A stretch of 64,000 nucleotides of DNA from Archangium lipolyticum (lineage in GTDB: Bacteria; Myxococcota; Myxococcia; Myxococcales; Myxococcaceae): the NCBI RefSeq assembly GCF_024623785.1, contig NZ_JANKBZ010000012.1:1-64000 (forward strand), written 5' to 3'. Below are positions 1 through 10,844 of the stretch, one piece after another. Within the stretch, counting starts at the first letter, position 1, and each line of letters starts with the position of its first letter. The notes below the pieces were generated by a model, which was given only the letters and a program-made list of their open reading frames with translations, ran no database searches and was not told the origin of the DNA. A program made the translations under genes and the position numbers.

Positions 1-1
1 C

Positions 2-1372
2 TCGCCCGCCGTGCCCCAGGCCCGCCCGCCCGTGTCCGGGGCCGCGCCGGCCGCCGCCCCCGCGCGGCCGTCGATGCCCGGCACCGCCGCTCAGCCCCCG
101 GCGCGCCCGTCCGTGCCCGGCACGCCTCCGGCGAACGCCAGCGGCTCCAGTGTCCGCCCGGCCGCGCCTCCGCCCCCGCCCGCGACGCCCGGAGCGCCCG
201 CGTCGGGAGTCCGTCCGCCTCCCCCTCCGCCCGCCGAGACGGTGCCCTTCGGCGTCCGTCAGGCAACACCTTCAGGGGTGCCCCCACGCCCGCCCGGGAC
301 TCCCTCGGGGACGCGCCCCACCGCCAGTGGGCTGCCCAACGTGGCGCCCGCGCGCCCTTCCGCCGCTGGCCCCGTCCCGGTGCCGCCCGCTCCGCCCGCG
401 CCCGCCGCGGCCACGACGCCTCGCCCGCCCACGCTGTCTCCGGGCGCCATGCCTCCCACGAGTGGCGCTCCGGCCTCGGGGACGCGTCCTGTCGTCCGGC
501 CCACCACGTCCCTCCCGGCCGTGGCGCCCGCGGGCACCGTACCCGTGCGTCCTCCCTCCGCGGCCAGGGTGGCCCCACCACCGCCGCCCGCGGCCGCGCT
601 CCAGCCTCCTCCCCCTCCCATCCCCTCCATCGCCCCCGTGGCCCCGGCCATCGCGCCGCTCGTGCCCTCGGTGGCGCCGGTGGTTCCCCCCGTCGCGCCC
701 GCGGTGGCCACGGCGCCACGCGCCTCCGGTGCGACGCCCGCCGCCCCGCCTCCAGCCCCCGGCGCGCCTCCTCCCCCTCCGGCCGCCGCCAAGGGCGTGG
801 AGCTCGACGCCTCCCAGATGGCCGCGCTCACGGAGCGCTGCGCCCGACTGGACCAGATGGACTACTTCGAGGTCCTCATGGTGGAGCGGACGGCCACCCC
901 CGCGGACATCAAGAAGGCCTTCTACCGGGAGAGCCGCGGGTACCACCCGGACCGCTACTTCCACCTGCAGAACAAGGAGCTCAAGGAGCGGGTCAACGAG
1001 CTCTACAAGCGCGTCACCGAGGCCTACTACGTGCTGCGGGACGACGCGAAGCGCCGGCAGTACACGGCGGACATCTCGGGCCCGGAGCGCGCCCAGAAGC
1101 TGCGCTTCACCGAGTCCTCCGAGGCCGAGACGCGCGCCGCCTCCAAGCGTCAGGTGGAGGAGCAGATCGGCGTGCACCCCAAGGGGCGCCAGTTCTACCA
1201 GACGGGCGCGGCGGACGCGGACGCGGGCCGCTGGGCCTCGGCCGAGCGCAACCTGAAGATGGCGCTCACCTATGAGCCAGCCAACACCCGCTACAAGGAG
1301 AAGCTGGCCGAGGTGCAGAAGGTTCTGCAAGAAGAGGCTCGCAAGCAGGGAGATGCCTTCAAGATCCGCTGA
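2..1372 (+). CDS. DnaJ-domain protein with long Pro/Ala-rich N-terminus (5' end outside window)
   Basis: The reading frame is open to the left edge, so the true start lies upstream; the GTG at 11 is only the first start-like codon. The first ~260 visible residues are a low-complexity Pro/Ala/Arg-rich stretch, probably disordered. A J-domain follows at visible residues ~283-355, with the HPD tripeptide near 312-314 (YHPDRYF), the signature for stimulating Hsp70 ATPase. The last ~90 residues are helical and look TPR-like. It lacks the Gly/Phe and zinc-finger regions of true DnaJ, so it is a specialised J-protein. Myxobacteria carry many such Pro-rich J-proteins, often linked to regulation or motility; which process this one serves cannot be read from the sequence. 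It is followed after 27 bp by the CvpA-like gene. Confidence 0.85.
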   Translation, partial: SPAVPQARPPVSGAAPAAAPARPSMPGTAAQPPARPSVPGTPPANASGSSVRPAAPPPPPATPGAPASGVRPPPPPPAETVPFGVRQATPSGVPPRPPGTPSGTRPTASGLPNVAPARPSAAGPVPVPPAPPAPAAATTPRPPTLSPGAMPPTSGAPASGTRPVVRPTTSLPAVAPAGTVPVRPPSAARVAPPPPPAAALQPPPPPIPSIAPVAPAIAPLVPSVAPVVPPVAPAVATAPRASGATPAAPPPAPGAPPPPPAAAKGVELDASQMAALTERCARLDQMDYFEVLMVERTATPADIKKAFYRESRGYHPDRYFHLQNKELKERVNELYKRVTEAYYVLRDDAKRRQYTADISGPERAQKLRFTESSEAETRAASKRQVEEQIGVHPKGRQFYQTGAADADAGRWASAERNLKMALTYEPANTRYKEKLAEVQKVLQEEARKQGDAFKIR

Positions 1373-1399
1373 CGGACACCCGGCGAGCGGGGGGAGCCC

Positions 1400-2152
1400 A
1401 TGACCATTGATCTGATCATCCTGGGGCTGGTGCTCTTCTTCGCCGTGGTGGGCGCCCTCACGGGGGGCGCCAGGCAGATCGCCAACATGGTGGCGCTCGT
1501 GGTGGCGTGGTTCGTCTCGCGCAAGCTGGGCCCGTTCGTGGGGCCGAAGCTCGCGGAGGCGCTCGGCGACGTGCCGCTGCTCTTCGGCATCATCGTCGGC
1601 TCGCTGCTCATCTTCATCGGGGTGCTGGTGGCGGTCCGCTACGCGCTCACGTCCCTGCTCCAGCGGCTCTTCGGCGCCAGGAACCCGGAGAACCGGGGCG
1701 TGGATGGCGCCATCGGCTTCGTGCTCGGCGGAGCGAAGGTGGCGGCCATCTCCTACGTCGTGCTCAGCGCGCTCGTCTTCGCCGAGCGGAACGTGGTGGT
1801 GGCGGGCAAGCGCCTGGGCGTGTCCCCCAAGGACTCGCTGAGCTTCGGGCTGGCGCGGCGCTACAACGTCTTCGAGATGACGCAGTTCGCCGCGGTGAAG
1901 GACCTGGTCGCGGTGAGCCAGGTGGCGACGAACCCGGAGAAGGCCCGGCGCATGTCGGACGATCCGGCCTTCAAGTCGCTCAAACAGGACCCGCGCTTCC
2001 AGCGGGCCCTGTCGGACAAGCGCCTGCGCGAGGCGATGGAGCGAGGCGACACGCAGGCGGTGCTGCGCAGCAACCTCGTCCTCCAGCTCCTGCAGGATCC
2101 ACAGTTCGTGGCCCGGCTCGGGGCCGCGGCGCGGGCCTCCGAGCGCGAGTAG
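1400..2152 (+). CDS. CvpA family membrane protein
   Basis: This 250-residue protein has four hydrophobic segments in its first ~130 residues (about 3-25, 28-47, 58-82, 98-125), starting with the MTIDLIILGLVLFFAVVGAL type helix typical of CvpA (colicin V production) proteins. The second half is hydrophilic and ends with alternating Arg/Asp-rich helices that look like a cytoplasmic tail. CvpA proteins are inner-membrane proteins linked to envelope homeostasis and bile or stress tolerance; their biochemical role is unknown. The upstream sequence GCGGGGGGAGCCC supplies a Shine-Dalgarno core before the ATG. It probably shares a transcript with the J-protein and converges on the ClpX-like gene only 12 bp away. 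Confidence 0.8.
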   Translation: MTIDLIILGLVLFFAVVGALTGGARQIANMVALVVAWFVSRKLGPFVGPKLAEALGDVPLLFGIIVGSLLIFIGVLVAVRYALTSLLQRLFGARNPENRGVDGAIGFVLGGAKVAAISYVVLSALVFAERNVVVAGKRLGVSPKDSLSFGLARRYNVFEMTQFAAVKDLVAVSQVATNPEKARRMSDDPAFKSLKQDPRFQRALSDKRLREAMERGDTQAVLRSNLVLQLLQDPQFVARLGAAARASERE

Positions 2153-2164
2153 CCTCCCCTGGCC

Positions 2165-3238
2165 TCAGACTCCCAGGCTGGCGCCCGCCTCCAGGCCCGA
2201 CAGGCGGGCCCGGACGAAGCCATCGTCCACGGTGATGTCGCGGCGGCGGTGCTCCGGGGCCTCGAACATCACGTCCGCCATGACGTGCTCGAGGATGGAG
2301 CGCAGGCCGCGAGCCCCCAGGCCCTTGTCCACGGAGAAGCGCACCACCTCACGCAGGGCGCCCTCGGTGATCTCCAGCTCGATGCCGTCCAGCCCCAGCA
2401 ACTCCCGGAACTCCCGGACGATGGAGTCCGGGGGCTCGGTGAGCACGCGCAGCAGCTCCGGCTCGCCGAGCAGGTCCAACTGCACCACCACCGGCAGACG
2501 TCCGAGGAACTCGGCGAGCATGCCGAAGTCCACCAGCTGCTTGGTGGTGATGCGCCGGCGCACCTTCGAGGTCTCCTGGGCGCCGAAGCCCAGGGGCCGC
2601 GAGTCGACGTTGCCGCCGTACTCGTGCAGGTCCGAGAAGGTGCCCGCGCAGATGAAGAGGATGTCCCGGGTGTCGATGGGCACGAAGTCACCGCGATTCC
2701 ACGCCTGCGTGACATTCATGGGGACGAAGACCTCGCGGCCCTCGAGCAGCTTGAGGAGCGCTTGCTGAACTCCCTCGCCGCCGATGTCCCGGCTGCCCGC
2801 CCCGTTGCGCGCCCCCTGGGAGCGCCGGGCGATCTTGTCCACCTCGTCGATGAAGATGATGCCCCGCTGGGTGTCCTCGACGGAGTGGTTGGCCTTGAAC
2901 AGCAGGTCGGCCACCATCACCTCCACGTCCTTCCCGTAGTAACCGGCCTCCGTGTACTCGGTGGCGTCCACGGTGGTGAACGGGACGGAGAGGATCTCCG
3001 CCAGGTTGCGGGCGATGTGCGTCTTCCCGCTTCCCGTGGGCCCGATGAGCAGGATGTTGGACTTCTTGAGCAGCGAGGTTCGTCGCATCCGGCGCGCCTG
3101 GACGCGCTTGAGATGGTTGTGGGCGGCGATGGCCACGGCCCGCTTGGCCGCGTCCTGCCCGATGACGAACCTGTCGAGCCGCTCGTAGATCTCCCTCGGG
3201 GTCATCAACGGTGAGTCCCTGCGTGCGGATGACTCCAT
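2165..3238 (-). CDS. ClpX-like AAA+ unfoldase without zinc-binding domain
   Basis: From the ATG at 3238 the protein has 357 residues. That ATG follows a strong AGGGGAGGG ribosome site; the longer open frame to 3436 has none. It reads as the AAA+ core of ClpX: Walker A GPTGSGKT at 66-73, Walker B with IIFIDEVDK at ~127-135, pore loop GYYG at 99-102, and an LGF tripeptide at 216-218 where ClpX carries its IGF loop for docking ClpP. The N-terminal four-Cys zinc domain of ClpX is absent, and the opening TPREIYERLDRFVIGQ resembles HslU as well as ClpX. No clpP or hslV lies nearby. It is most likely a second ClpX paralogue whose adaptor and substrate choice differ from the housekeeping copy. Confidence 0.85.
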   Translation of the reverse strand: MESSARRDSPLMTPREIYERLDRFVIGQDAAKRAVAIAAHNHLKRVQARRMRRTSLLKKSNILLIGPTGSGKTHIARNLAEILSVPFTTVDATEYTEAGYYGKDVEVMVADLLFKANHSVEDTQRGIIFIDEVDKIARRSQGARNGAGSRDIGGEGVQQALLKLLEGREVFVPMNVTQAWNRGDFVPIDTRDILFICAGTFSDLHEYGGNVDSRPLGFGAQETSKVRRRITTKQLVDFGMLAEFLGRLPVVVQLDLLGEPELLRVLTEPPDSIVREFRELLGLDGIELEITEGALREVVRFSVDKGLGARGLRSILEHVMADVMFEAPEHRRRDITVDDGFVRARLSGLEAGASLGV

Positions 3239-3464
3239 GTACCCTCCCCTTGGTTCCATACGGGCTCTCGGACCTCCTTGGGGGAAGGGTAGGAATCCGA
3301 TGGAGGACAGCCCACCCATGGTGGAGGGAAGGGGGGAGCGGCGGGGTCCGTCCGCCTGCCTGCCCCTCAACCAGGAGTTGAATGGCGGGGGGATTCCCGA
3401 TACTTCCCGCGTCAATCGTTGTTGCAGCAAGTCCACCCCCTAGCCCGGGAGAGCAGGAACGCCG

Positions 3465-5480
<2,016 letters not shown>

Positions 5481-5509
5481 GCCAGACGTCGCTCGAATCG
5501 CTGAACCCC

Positions 5510-5554
5510 GAGAGCCCCGCGCACCTCCAGGTGCCGCGGGGCTCTCTCTTTCTC
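5510..5554 (+). terminator. Rho-independent terminator after speA
   Basis: A 12-bp GC-rich stem GAGAGCCCCGCG pairs with CGCGGGGCTCTC, extended through a one-base bulge by CACCT/AGGTG (5510-5546). It is followed by TCTTTCTC. It lies 30 bp after the speA stop. Confidence 0.85.
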
Positions 5555-5672
5555 ATCATCCGGGTGACCTCGGTGACCCTCACCTCCGAGCAGATGAGCG
5601 CCCCCGTGGGCTCGAGCTCCACCTCCGAGTCCACTCCGTGCGAAGAGAGCTTCCTGGCATATAAGCCTCCGC

Positions 5673-6683
5673 ATGAAGATCGAAGACATTCAGCCAGAGT
5701 GGCTCACGGAACTTCTTCGGGCCGGGGGCTCCCTGCCTTCGGGAGCCGTGGCCGCGGTGCAGGTGAACCGCTCATCTCGTCATTTCTCCACGGTGGCGCA
5801 GTTGCAGGTCCAGTACACCGCCGACGCGCCTTCCACCGCGCCCACGGCCCTGTTCCTGAAGAGCAGCAACCGTCTCTCGGAGCTGGTGTTCCACGCCGAA
5901 GTGCAGCCCACGCTGCGAGACGCCCCCGCGCTTCGCTGCCTGGGCAGCCGGGTGGATCAGGAGGAGACCTGGCTGCTCTTCGACGACATGAGCGGGACGC
6001 ATCTATCAATCCCCGAGCACCTGCCACCTACCCGGGCCGTCTATGAGCAGATGGTGGACTGCCTGGCGGGGCTGCATGTCCAGCGCTGGGAGGACGCTCG
6101 GATGCGCGAGCGGTTCGCCACCCGGAATGGGGATCCGTCCTACGGCTTCCTCTTCAAGCAGACGCTGGGGGCCTTTGGTGCGTTCGTGGACGCTCTGGCG
6201 GATCGCCTCTCCGACGAACGCCGCGCGCTCTACGAGCGGGTGCTCGCGGTCTGGCCTCGCATGTGCCTGGAGCGAATCCAGCAAGGACGCGGCGTGACCA
6301 TGCTCCACGGCGACGCCCATCCGTGGAACTTCATGCTCCCCCGGCCAGGTCAGGCGGGGAGGCTCTTCCTGGCCGACTGGGCGGACTGGCGCTTCGACTC
6401 AGGCACCCAGGATCTGGCCTTCCTCGTCTCGCTGCCCTGCTTCCCGGAGCAGCGCGCGCGGATGGAGCAGGAGCTGGTGCGGCGCTACTGCCAGCGTCTG
6501 AATGAAGGCGGCGTGCGTTACAGCTGGGAGGAGTGCTGGCTCGATTACCGCAAGTCGGTGATTGGCAACCTGCTCTTTCCGGTGTTCTGGTGGTCGCTCG
6601 GCAGCCCCAGCAGCATCTGGTGGCCCAACCTGGAGCGGGCGGTGCTCGCGTTCCAGGAGCTGGGCTGTGAGGAACTGCTCTGA
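5673..6683 (+). CDS. phosphotransferase of the aminoglycoside phosphotransferase / kinase fold
   Basis: This 336-residue protein carries the Brenner motif HGDAHPWNF near residue 211, which supplies the catalytic Asp and metal-binding Asn of APH/choline-kinase enzymes. LADWADWRFDSGTQDLAF near 235 corresponds to the metal-binding IDWE segment. The N-terminal lobe has a plausible nucleotide-binding Lys in ALFLKSSN. The substrate is unknown: such proteins phosphorylate small alcohols, sugars, lipids or drugs, and the family name does not imply resistance. A TATAAG hexamer lies only 7 bp before the ATG and no Shine-Dalgarno is present, suggesting a leaderless or very short leader mRNA. It stands alone between the speA terminator and the VWA gene. 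Confidence 0.75.
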   Translation: MKIEDIQPEWLTELLRAGGSLPSGAVAAVQVNRSSRHFSTVAQLQVQYTADAPSTAPTALFLKSSNRLSELVFHAEVQPTLRDAPALRCLGSRVDQEETWLLFDDMSGTHLSIPEHLPPTRAVYEQMVDCLAGLHVQRWEDARMRERFATRNGDPSYGFLFKQTLGAFGAFVDALADRLSDERRALYERVLAVWPRMCLERIQQGRGVTMLHGDAHPWNFMLPRPGQAGRLFLADWADWRFDSGTQDLAFLVSLPCFPEQRARMEQELVRRYCQRLNEGGVRYSWEECWLDYRKSVIGNLLFPVFWWSLGSPSSIWWPNLERAVLAFQELGCEELL

Positions 6684-6776
6684 ACGAAGGGAAATGACCA
6701 CTGCCCCGTGCTCCCCTGTCAGGGATGGAGGGGACGTGCCGTGAGAAGCACGTCCACACATCCAGGAGCACACGAC

Positions 6777-8567
6777 ATGCACAGAGATTCCAGTAGATGG
6801 GGCACCTTCCCGGGGTGGTCTCCAGTCCAACGACTCGGATTGACCGTGGGACTGGTGGCGGCCGGAGCTTCGGCTCTGCTGCCCCAGGAGAGCCGCGCGC
6901 AGCAGGCCCCGCCGCCCAACATCATGTTCCTGCTGGACAACCATGAGTCCATGCAGGAGTACCCCCAGTACCTGCCCGAGGCCTTCACGCCGGGTTATTA
7001 CCCCACGCCCATCAATCCCGGTCCCGGAGACCTCGGAGGGAACGGCCTGGCCGGGCATGCCATCAACACGGGTTGCTCGGACCCGGCCCTGGTCGACGCG
7101 ATGAGCTGGTTCAACAAGAACAGCCCCGATCCGCGGCTCAATGGGTCCATTCCCTACGACAGCGATCCGAACTTCGGGACGACGCCTCAGTTCTTCGACC
7201 CGAACCTCTTCCTTGCTTCGCGCGGCTGGCGTCTCGCTCAGGATTCGCAGGAGCAACCCGCCTCGCTCAGATCCTACTTCAACGCCACGTACGGCTTCTC
7301 GGACGCGTTCGCGGCCTGCTGGAACCAACTGGGTTGGAAGACGGAGTACTACGATTCACCCCTGATCAAGGAGTGCCAGAAGTGCCTGGTCACCCAGGGC
7401 TGGTGGCGGGGCCCGATCGTGACGGACATCTGGGCCGAGGGTCCGCATCAGCGGCTCGACCAGTACCCGCTGCCTCCCGAGGCCTATCGCAAGTGGGTGG
7501 TCAGCGGCCGCGTCCTCAACGTGCGTCCGCCCCGATTCGTGGTGGCGCGCAAGGTCCTCAAGGATGTCATCGCCACCGCGAGCCACGTCCGCATGGGCGT
7601 GGCCACCTTCGGCATGGGCCACGACTGGTTCGACCCGCCAGCGCTCCTCGAGCCGATGCGCCCGTCCTGCGACCAATCCCTTCCCACCGTCAACGAGACG
7701 GCGCTCGATCGGCCCAGGCTGATGCGCGCCGTCAATCAGACACAGTTCCGCAACACCGAGCGCTCCACCGGAGAGGCCCTGTTCGGCCTGGGCGGCTACT
7801 TCTCTTCACGAGCGGATATGCGGTGGGATCAGTGGTTCCACCAATGGCAACCCTTCAATCCCGGATGGGGTTGGCCGGGCTGCTGCAACGGCGGTACCTA
7901 CGATGACCCGTATACGGGCAGGGAGGGTCGCTTCTGGGGCGCGATGCCGATCGAGTGGATCAAGAGCTCTTCCTATGAGCCGAATACAGGGGCGTACCTG
8001 CCAGGCCAACCCTTGGAGAACCTCGAGACCAGCAGGTCCGTCTGCACCGAGTCCCAGGTCAACTCGGTCATCGTCGTGACGGCGGGATCGCCCATGCAGG
8101 GGGACAACACGGTGCCCATCACCCGGATGATGGAGCTGCTCACAGCCGAGGGCGCGCAGCACCCGGACGGAACCCCGCTCGTGTTCAACCCGTCCGATCC
8201 CGAGAACAACCCGGACGTGGGAGGCATCAACTACTGCCATCTGTTCGAGAGGTACCCGGGCGTCTTCGCCACCAGGGCGGACTGTGACTACACCGAGTAC
8301 AACTGGCCGCACGGCCTGGGGGTGGGCAACAAGAACTTCATGGATGACGTGGCGTTCTTCCTGTCTCACATGGATCTGCGTGGGGACCTGAGCGGCAGGC
8401 AGTCGGTGCGCACGTACGTCGTCGGCTACGGCGCCGACTATCCCATGCTCAAGAGCATGGCGTTGGCGGGCGAGGGCATGTTCTTCCGCGCGAACACGGA
8501 CACCCAGTTGCGCGAAGCCCTCCTGCGGATGATTGGCTCACCCGCTCCCGCCAACTCCACTCCGTAA
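6777..8567 (+). CDS. exported VWA-domain protein resembling the N-terminal part of PilY1
   Basis: The ATG at 6777 follows AGGAG with good spacing and opens a 596-residue protein with a signal peptide (basic N-region, hydrophobic core ~20-37, cleavage near SRAQQA). The mature part starts with NIMFLLDNHESMQ, a beta-strand followed by a degenerate MIDAS (D-x-x-x-S) as in PilY1-type von Willebrand A domains. A long Cys-containing insertion follows, then VARKVLKDVIA and RMGVATFGM strands and a C-terminal TYVVGYGAD...ADTDTQL type end. PilY1 proteins are type IV pilus adhesins of over 1000 residues with a C-terminal beta-propeller; that half is absent here. It could be a free pilus or minor-pilin partner or a secreted adhesin. 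No pil genes adjoin it. Confidence 0.65.
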   Translation: MHRDSSRWGTFPGWSPVQRLGLTVGLVAAGASALLPQESRAQQAPPPNIMFLLDNHESMQEYPQYLPEAFTPGYYPTPINPGPGDLGGNGLAGHAINTGCSDPALVDAMSWFNKNSPDPRLNGSIPYDSDPNFGTTPQFFDPNLFLASRGWRLAQDSQEQPASLRSYFNATYGFSDAFAACWNQLGWKTEYYDSPLIKECQKCLVTQGWWRGPIVTDIWAEGPHQRLDQYPLPPEAYRKWVVSGRVLNVRPPRFVVARKVLKDVIATASHVRMGVATFGMGHDWFDPPALLEPMRPSCDQSLPTVNETALDRPRLMRAVNQTQFRNTERSTGEALFGLGGYFSSRADMRWDQWFHQWQPFNPGWGWPGCCNGGTYDDPYTGREGRFWGAMPIEWIKSSSYEPNTGAYLPGQPLENLETSRSVCTESQVNSVIVVTAGSPMQGDNTVPITRMMELLTAEGAQHPDGTPLVFNPSDPENNPDVGGINYCHLFERYPGVFATRADCDYTEYNWPHGLGVGNKNFMDDVAFFLSHMDLRGDLSGRQSVRTYVVGYGADYPMLKSMALAGEGMFFRANTDTQLREALLRMIGSPAPANSTP

Positions 8568-8618
8568 CGGAGCACTCGCGGGCCAGGGGCGTGGAGTCAC
8601 CGCTCCTCTGGCATCTCC

Positions 8619-9347
8619 TCAGCGGTCACGCAGCCAGACCCGCAGAGGACCGATGGGCTCGAAGCCCAGGGTGCACCACTCGGCCAGCTCGTCGCCGTGC
8701 TCGTAGCCCACGACCGGCACACCTGGACATGCCGCCACGACCTGGCCGAGCAGTTCCATGCGCAACGACCCGGGCGCGCCCTCCGCGAGGAACGTGTTCG
8801 ACAGGCTCACGACGCCCGCGGCCAGGTACGCGATGGCCCCAGCCACGATGGAGCCCTCGAGATACGCGGCGAGGAACCTGACGCTCGCATCCTCGAGCAG
8901 GCCGGGACGGAACACGGCGAGCACGGGAGCCGCCCCGGTATTTCCCTGCGGGCGACTCCAGGCTGTTTCCCACGCGGTCAACCCGGCCACGTCACGTACC
9001 CGGGCCCAGCGCCCCCCGCTGGAGCAGGCGGGTGCCGGCACTGTCGGGGCGTAGTGGATCCACTGCGCGGAGAACAACTGCGTGAATCCCCGCGAAGCGA
9101 GGTCGAGCGTCGCGAAGCTGTCCTTGACCCCCCAGTGTCCCGGTAGGACGAGTGTGGAGATCTCATCCACCTGCCGGGACACTTCATCCGGCAGGAGCGT
9201 GACGACATTGGGGTAGAACGGCGGCACCTCGGCACGGTTCAGCCACAGCGCGCCCGCGAACTCGCCCGGGCGGCCATGGGCACGGCACACCGCGTCGCAC
9301 CATGCCGCGTTGTTGGAAGCCGCGGCGACCACCAGGTCCCGAGTCAT
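8619..9347 (-). CDS. probable GNAT-like acetyltransferase of unknown substrate
   Basis: The protein has 242 residues from the ATG at 9347. The frame continues upstream to 9548, but that would overlap the divergent gene's leader, so the shorter start is preferred. The C-terminal half reads like a GNAT fold: a beta-strand SIVAGAIAYLAAGVVSLSNTFL, a helix start SLRMELLGQVVAACPG in the position of the acetyl-CoA loop, and a final GFEPIGPLRVWLR strand. The canonical R/Q-x-x-G-x-G/A loop is not clear. The N-terminal ~100 residues could be a degenerate first GNAT repeat. Substrate and pathway are unknown. It converges on the VWA gene. Confidence 0.5.
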   Translation of the reverse strand: MTRDLVVAAASNNAAWCDAVCRAHGRPGEFAGALWLNRAEVPPFYPNVVTLLPDEVSRQVDEISTLVLPGHWGVKDSFATLDLASRGFTQLFSAQWIHYAPTVPAPACSSGGRWARVRDVAGLTAWETAWSRPQGNTGAAPVLAVFRPGLLEDASVRFLAAYLEGSIVAGAIAYLAAGVVSLSNTFLAEGAPGSLRMELLGQVVAACPGVPVVGYEHGDELAEWCTLGFEPIGPLRVWLRDR

Positions 9348-9530
9348 GACACGAGTGTAACCTACGCCGTGACTCGTGGGTGGCCCCTCCCGGGATGATG
9401 GCGAGCCTGGGAGCACGAGGTCGAGGAACATCTCCGCGCACTGGGATCCGCGGTGGACCCGGACTTCCGCCAGGCCCTGCTCGCCCCCTGAACTCGTCAT
9501 TGCTAGAGTGACTTGAGGGGGGAGGACACA

Positions 9531-10844
9531 ATGAGCGCAAGTCACCAACTCGAAGTCTCCGCGATCGACGAGAGCGGCAGCACGCTCTCACTGAGTTCCG
9601 CCAAGCTGAAGTCGGCGACAGCGATGGGCCTTCGCAAGGGCAGTGGAAGCGCCTTTGTCATCCCGCTGAGTGGCCTGAGCCCAGGGAAACACGAGTTGTG
9701 CCTCTCGTTCGCGGACCGCCCAGAGTTCGTTTTCCCTCTGTCCTTGGTCAAGGAGTCAACCGGATTGACTCCCAGGTTCGAGGGTGCTCCTCCTGTCTGT
9801 TGCCCGCGGATTGAGAAGAGTATTGACACCTCCGGGGGTGCGACAAAGCATGTATTCAATCTCACCTTCAGGCTGGCCAAATCCCATTCCGAGGTGCTCC
9901 TCGTCGCGGGCTGGGACTTCAGCGGGGGAGCGAACAACATCGCTTACTGTGAGAGCTATCGCGACGACCTCTACACTGGAACGACGTACAGGACTGGGGC
10001 GAAGGCGAACATCACGAAGAGGATCGGCGATGCCACGGTCGTGACCACCTTCGATTTCAAAACGGGCAACCGCTCAAGGGCAATGAAAGGCTCGTCCGGC
10101 TGGTTCGAAATGGATCGCGTCCTCCAAGGAACGGTCAAGACCCACCTCGGAAACTACAAGACCCCGGCGAATGTACAGAAGCGCTACCTCGACAATTCAA
10201 TATCAATCAAACACGTTTATGATTATATCATTGAACTTGGGTCCAAGGCCCCCGGGGCCCTGAAGGAGTTCCACATCTTCTCGCATGCATGGGCCGGGGG
10301 ACCCATTCTCGTCGAGACGTACGAGGCCCCTTTGTACGACGATGGGGGTGCACGAGCTGCTCAACGGGATCCGAACGACAAGGATCCTCGGCTCAAGGAC
10401 TTCGATCCAATCAACATGCCGCGCCTGAAGGAATTCAAGGCCGCGTTCGCATCCGATGCCATTGCCAAGGTCTGGGGATGCATGGCGACGACCATCTATC
10501 GCAATCTCATCCGAGCCATCGCCCTGGCAAAAAGCGACACGGAGAAGATCTCTTTTGACTGGGTCTCGGGAAAGGAAACGCTCCCTGCTGGCGATGCGAA
10601 GAAGTACCTCCAACAGACCATCATGAGGAGCACCTACATGGCCCGGCTTTCCGCCGCTGTTGGTGGCGGCTTGAAAGTCTATGGAGCGCCTCCTGGAATG
10701 GGAGCAGATCTACGCTCGGTCCCTGCGGGCGGAAAGACCCACAATTACATGTACGTAAACAACTTCACCTACAAGCGTGAGTTCGACTTTCTGCGAAAGG
10801 CGCTTGGGACGGTGCCCGATGATACTGGTTACATCCTCTTCTGA
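9531..10844 (+). CDS. hypothetical protein with possible clan-CD (SH.../GC...) peptidase-like core
   Basis: This 437-residue protein starts at an ATG preceded by a strong GGGGGGAGGA site. There is no signal peptide. Residues ~1-80 look like an all-beta domain, and the central region is beta-rich. Residues ~240-330 contain EFHIFSHAWAGGPILVET and, ~75 residues later, AKVWGCMATT. The arrangement hydrophobic strand-SH(A/G) and hydrophobic strand-GC resembles the His/Cys dyad of DUF4347, CHAT and caspase-like clan-CD proteins; this is inference from spacing and strand context. The gene is noticeably richer in A/T than its neighbours, especially 10190-10240, suggesting acquisition. It overlaps the start of a lipoprotein gene, so the two could be an effector and its protector or chaperone. 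No function is assigned. Confidence 0.6.
   Translation: MSASHQLEVSAIDESGSTLSLSSAKLKSATAMGLRKGSGSAFVIPLSGLSPGKHELCLSFADRPEFVFPLSLVKESTGLTPRFEGAPPVCCPRIEKSIDTSGGATKHVFNLTFRLAKSHSEVLLVAGWDFSGGANNIAYCESYRDDLYTGTTYRTGAKANITKRIGDATVVTTFDFKTGNRSRAMKGSSGWFEMDRVLQGTVKTHLGNYKTPANVQKRYLDNSISIKHVYDYIIELGSKAPGALKEFHIFSHAWAGGPILVETYEAPLYDDGGARAAQRDPNDKDPRLKDFDPINMPRLKEFKAAFASDAIAKVWGCMATTIYRNLIRAIALAKSDTEKISFDWVSGKETLPAGDAKKYLQQTIMRSTYMARLSAAVGGGLKVYGAPPGMGADLRSVPAGGKTHNYMYVNNFTYKREFDFLRKALGTVPDDTGYILF

Noticed and set aside
5673-6683. Aminoglycoside resistance gene
   Set aside because: The Brenner motif defines the fold only. No feature points to antibiotics and there is no mobile context.
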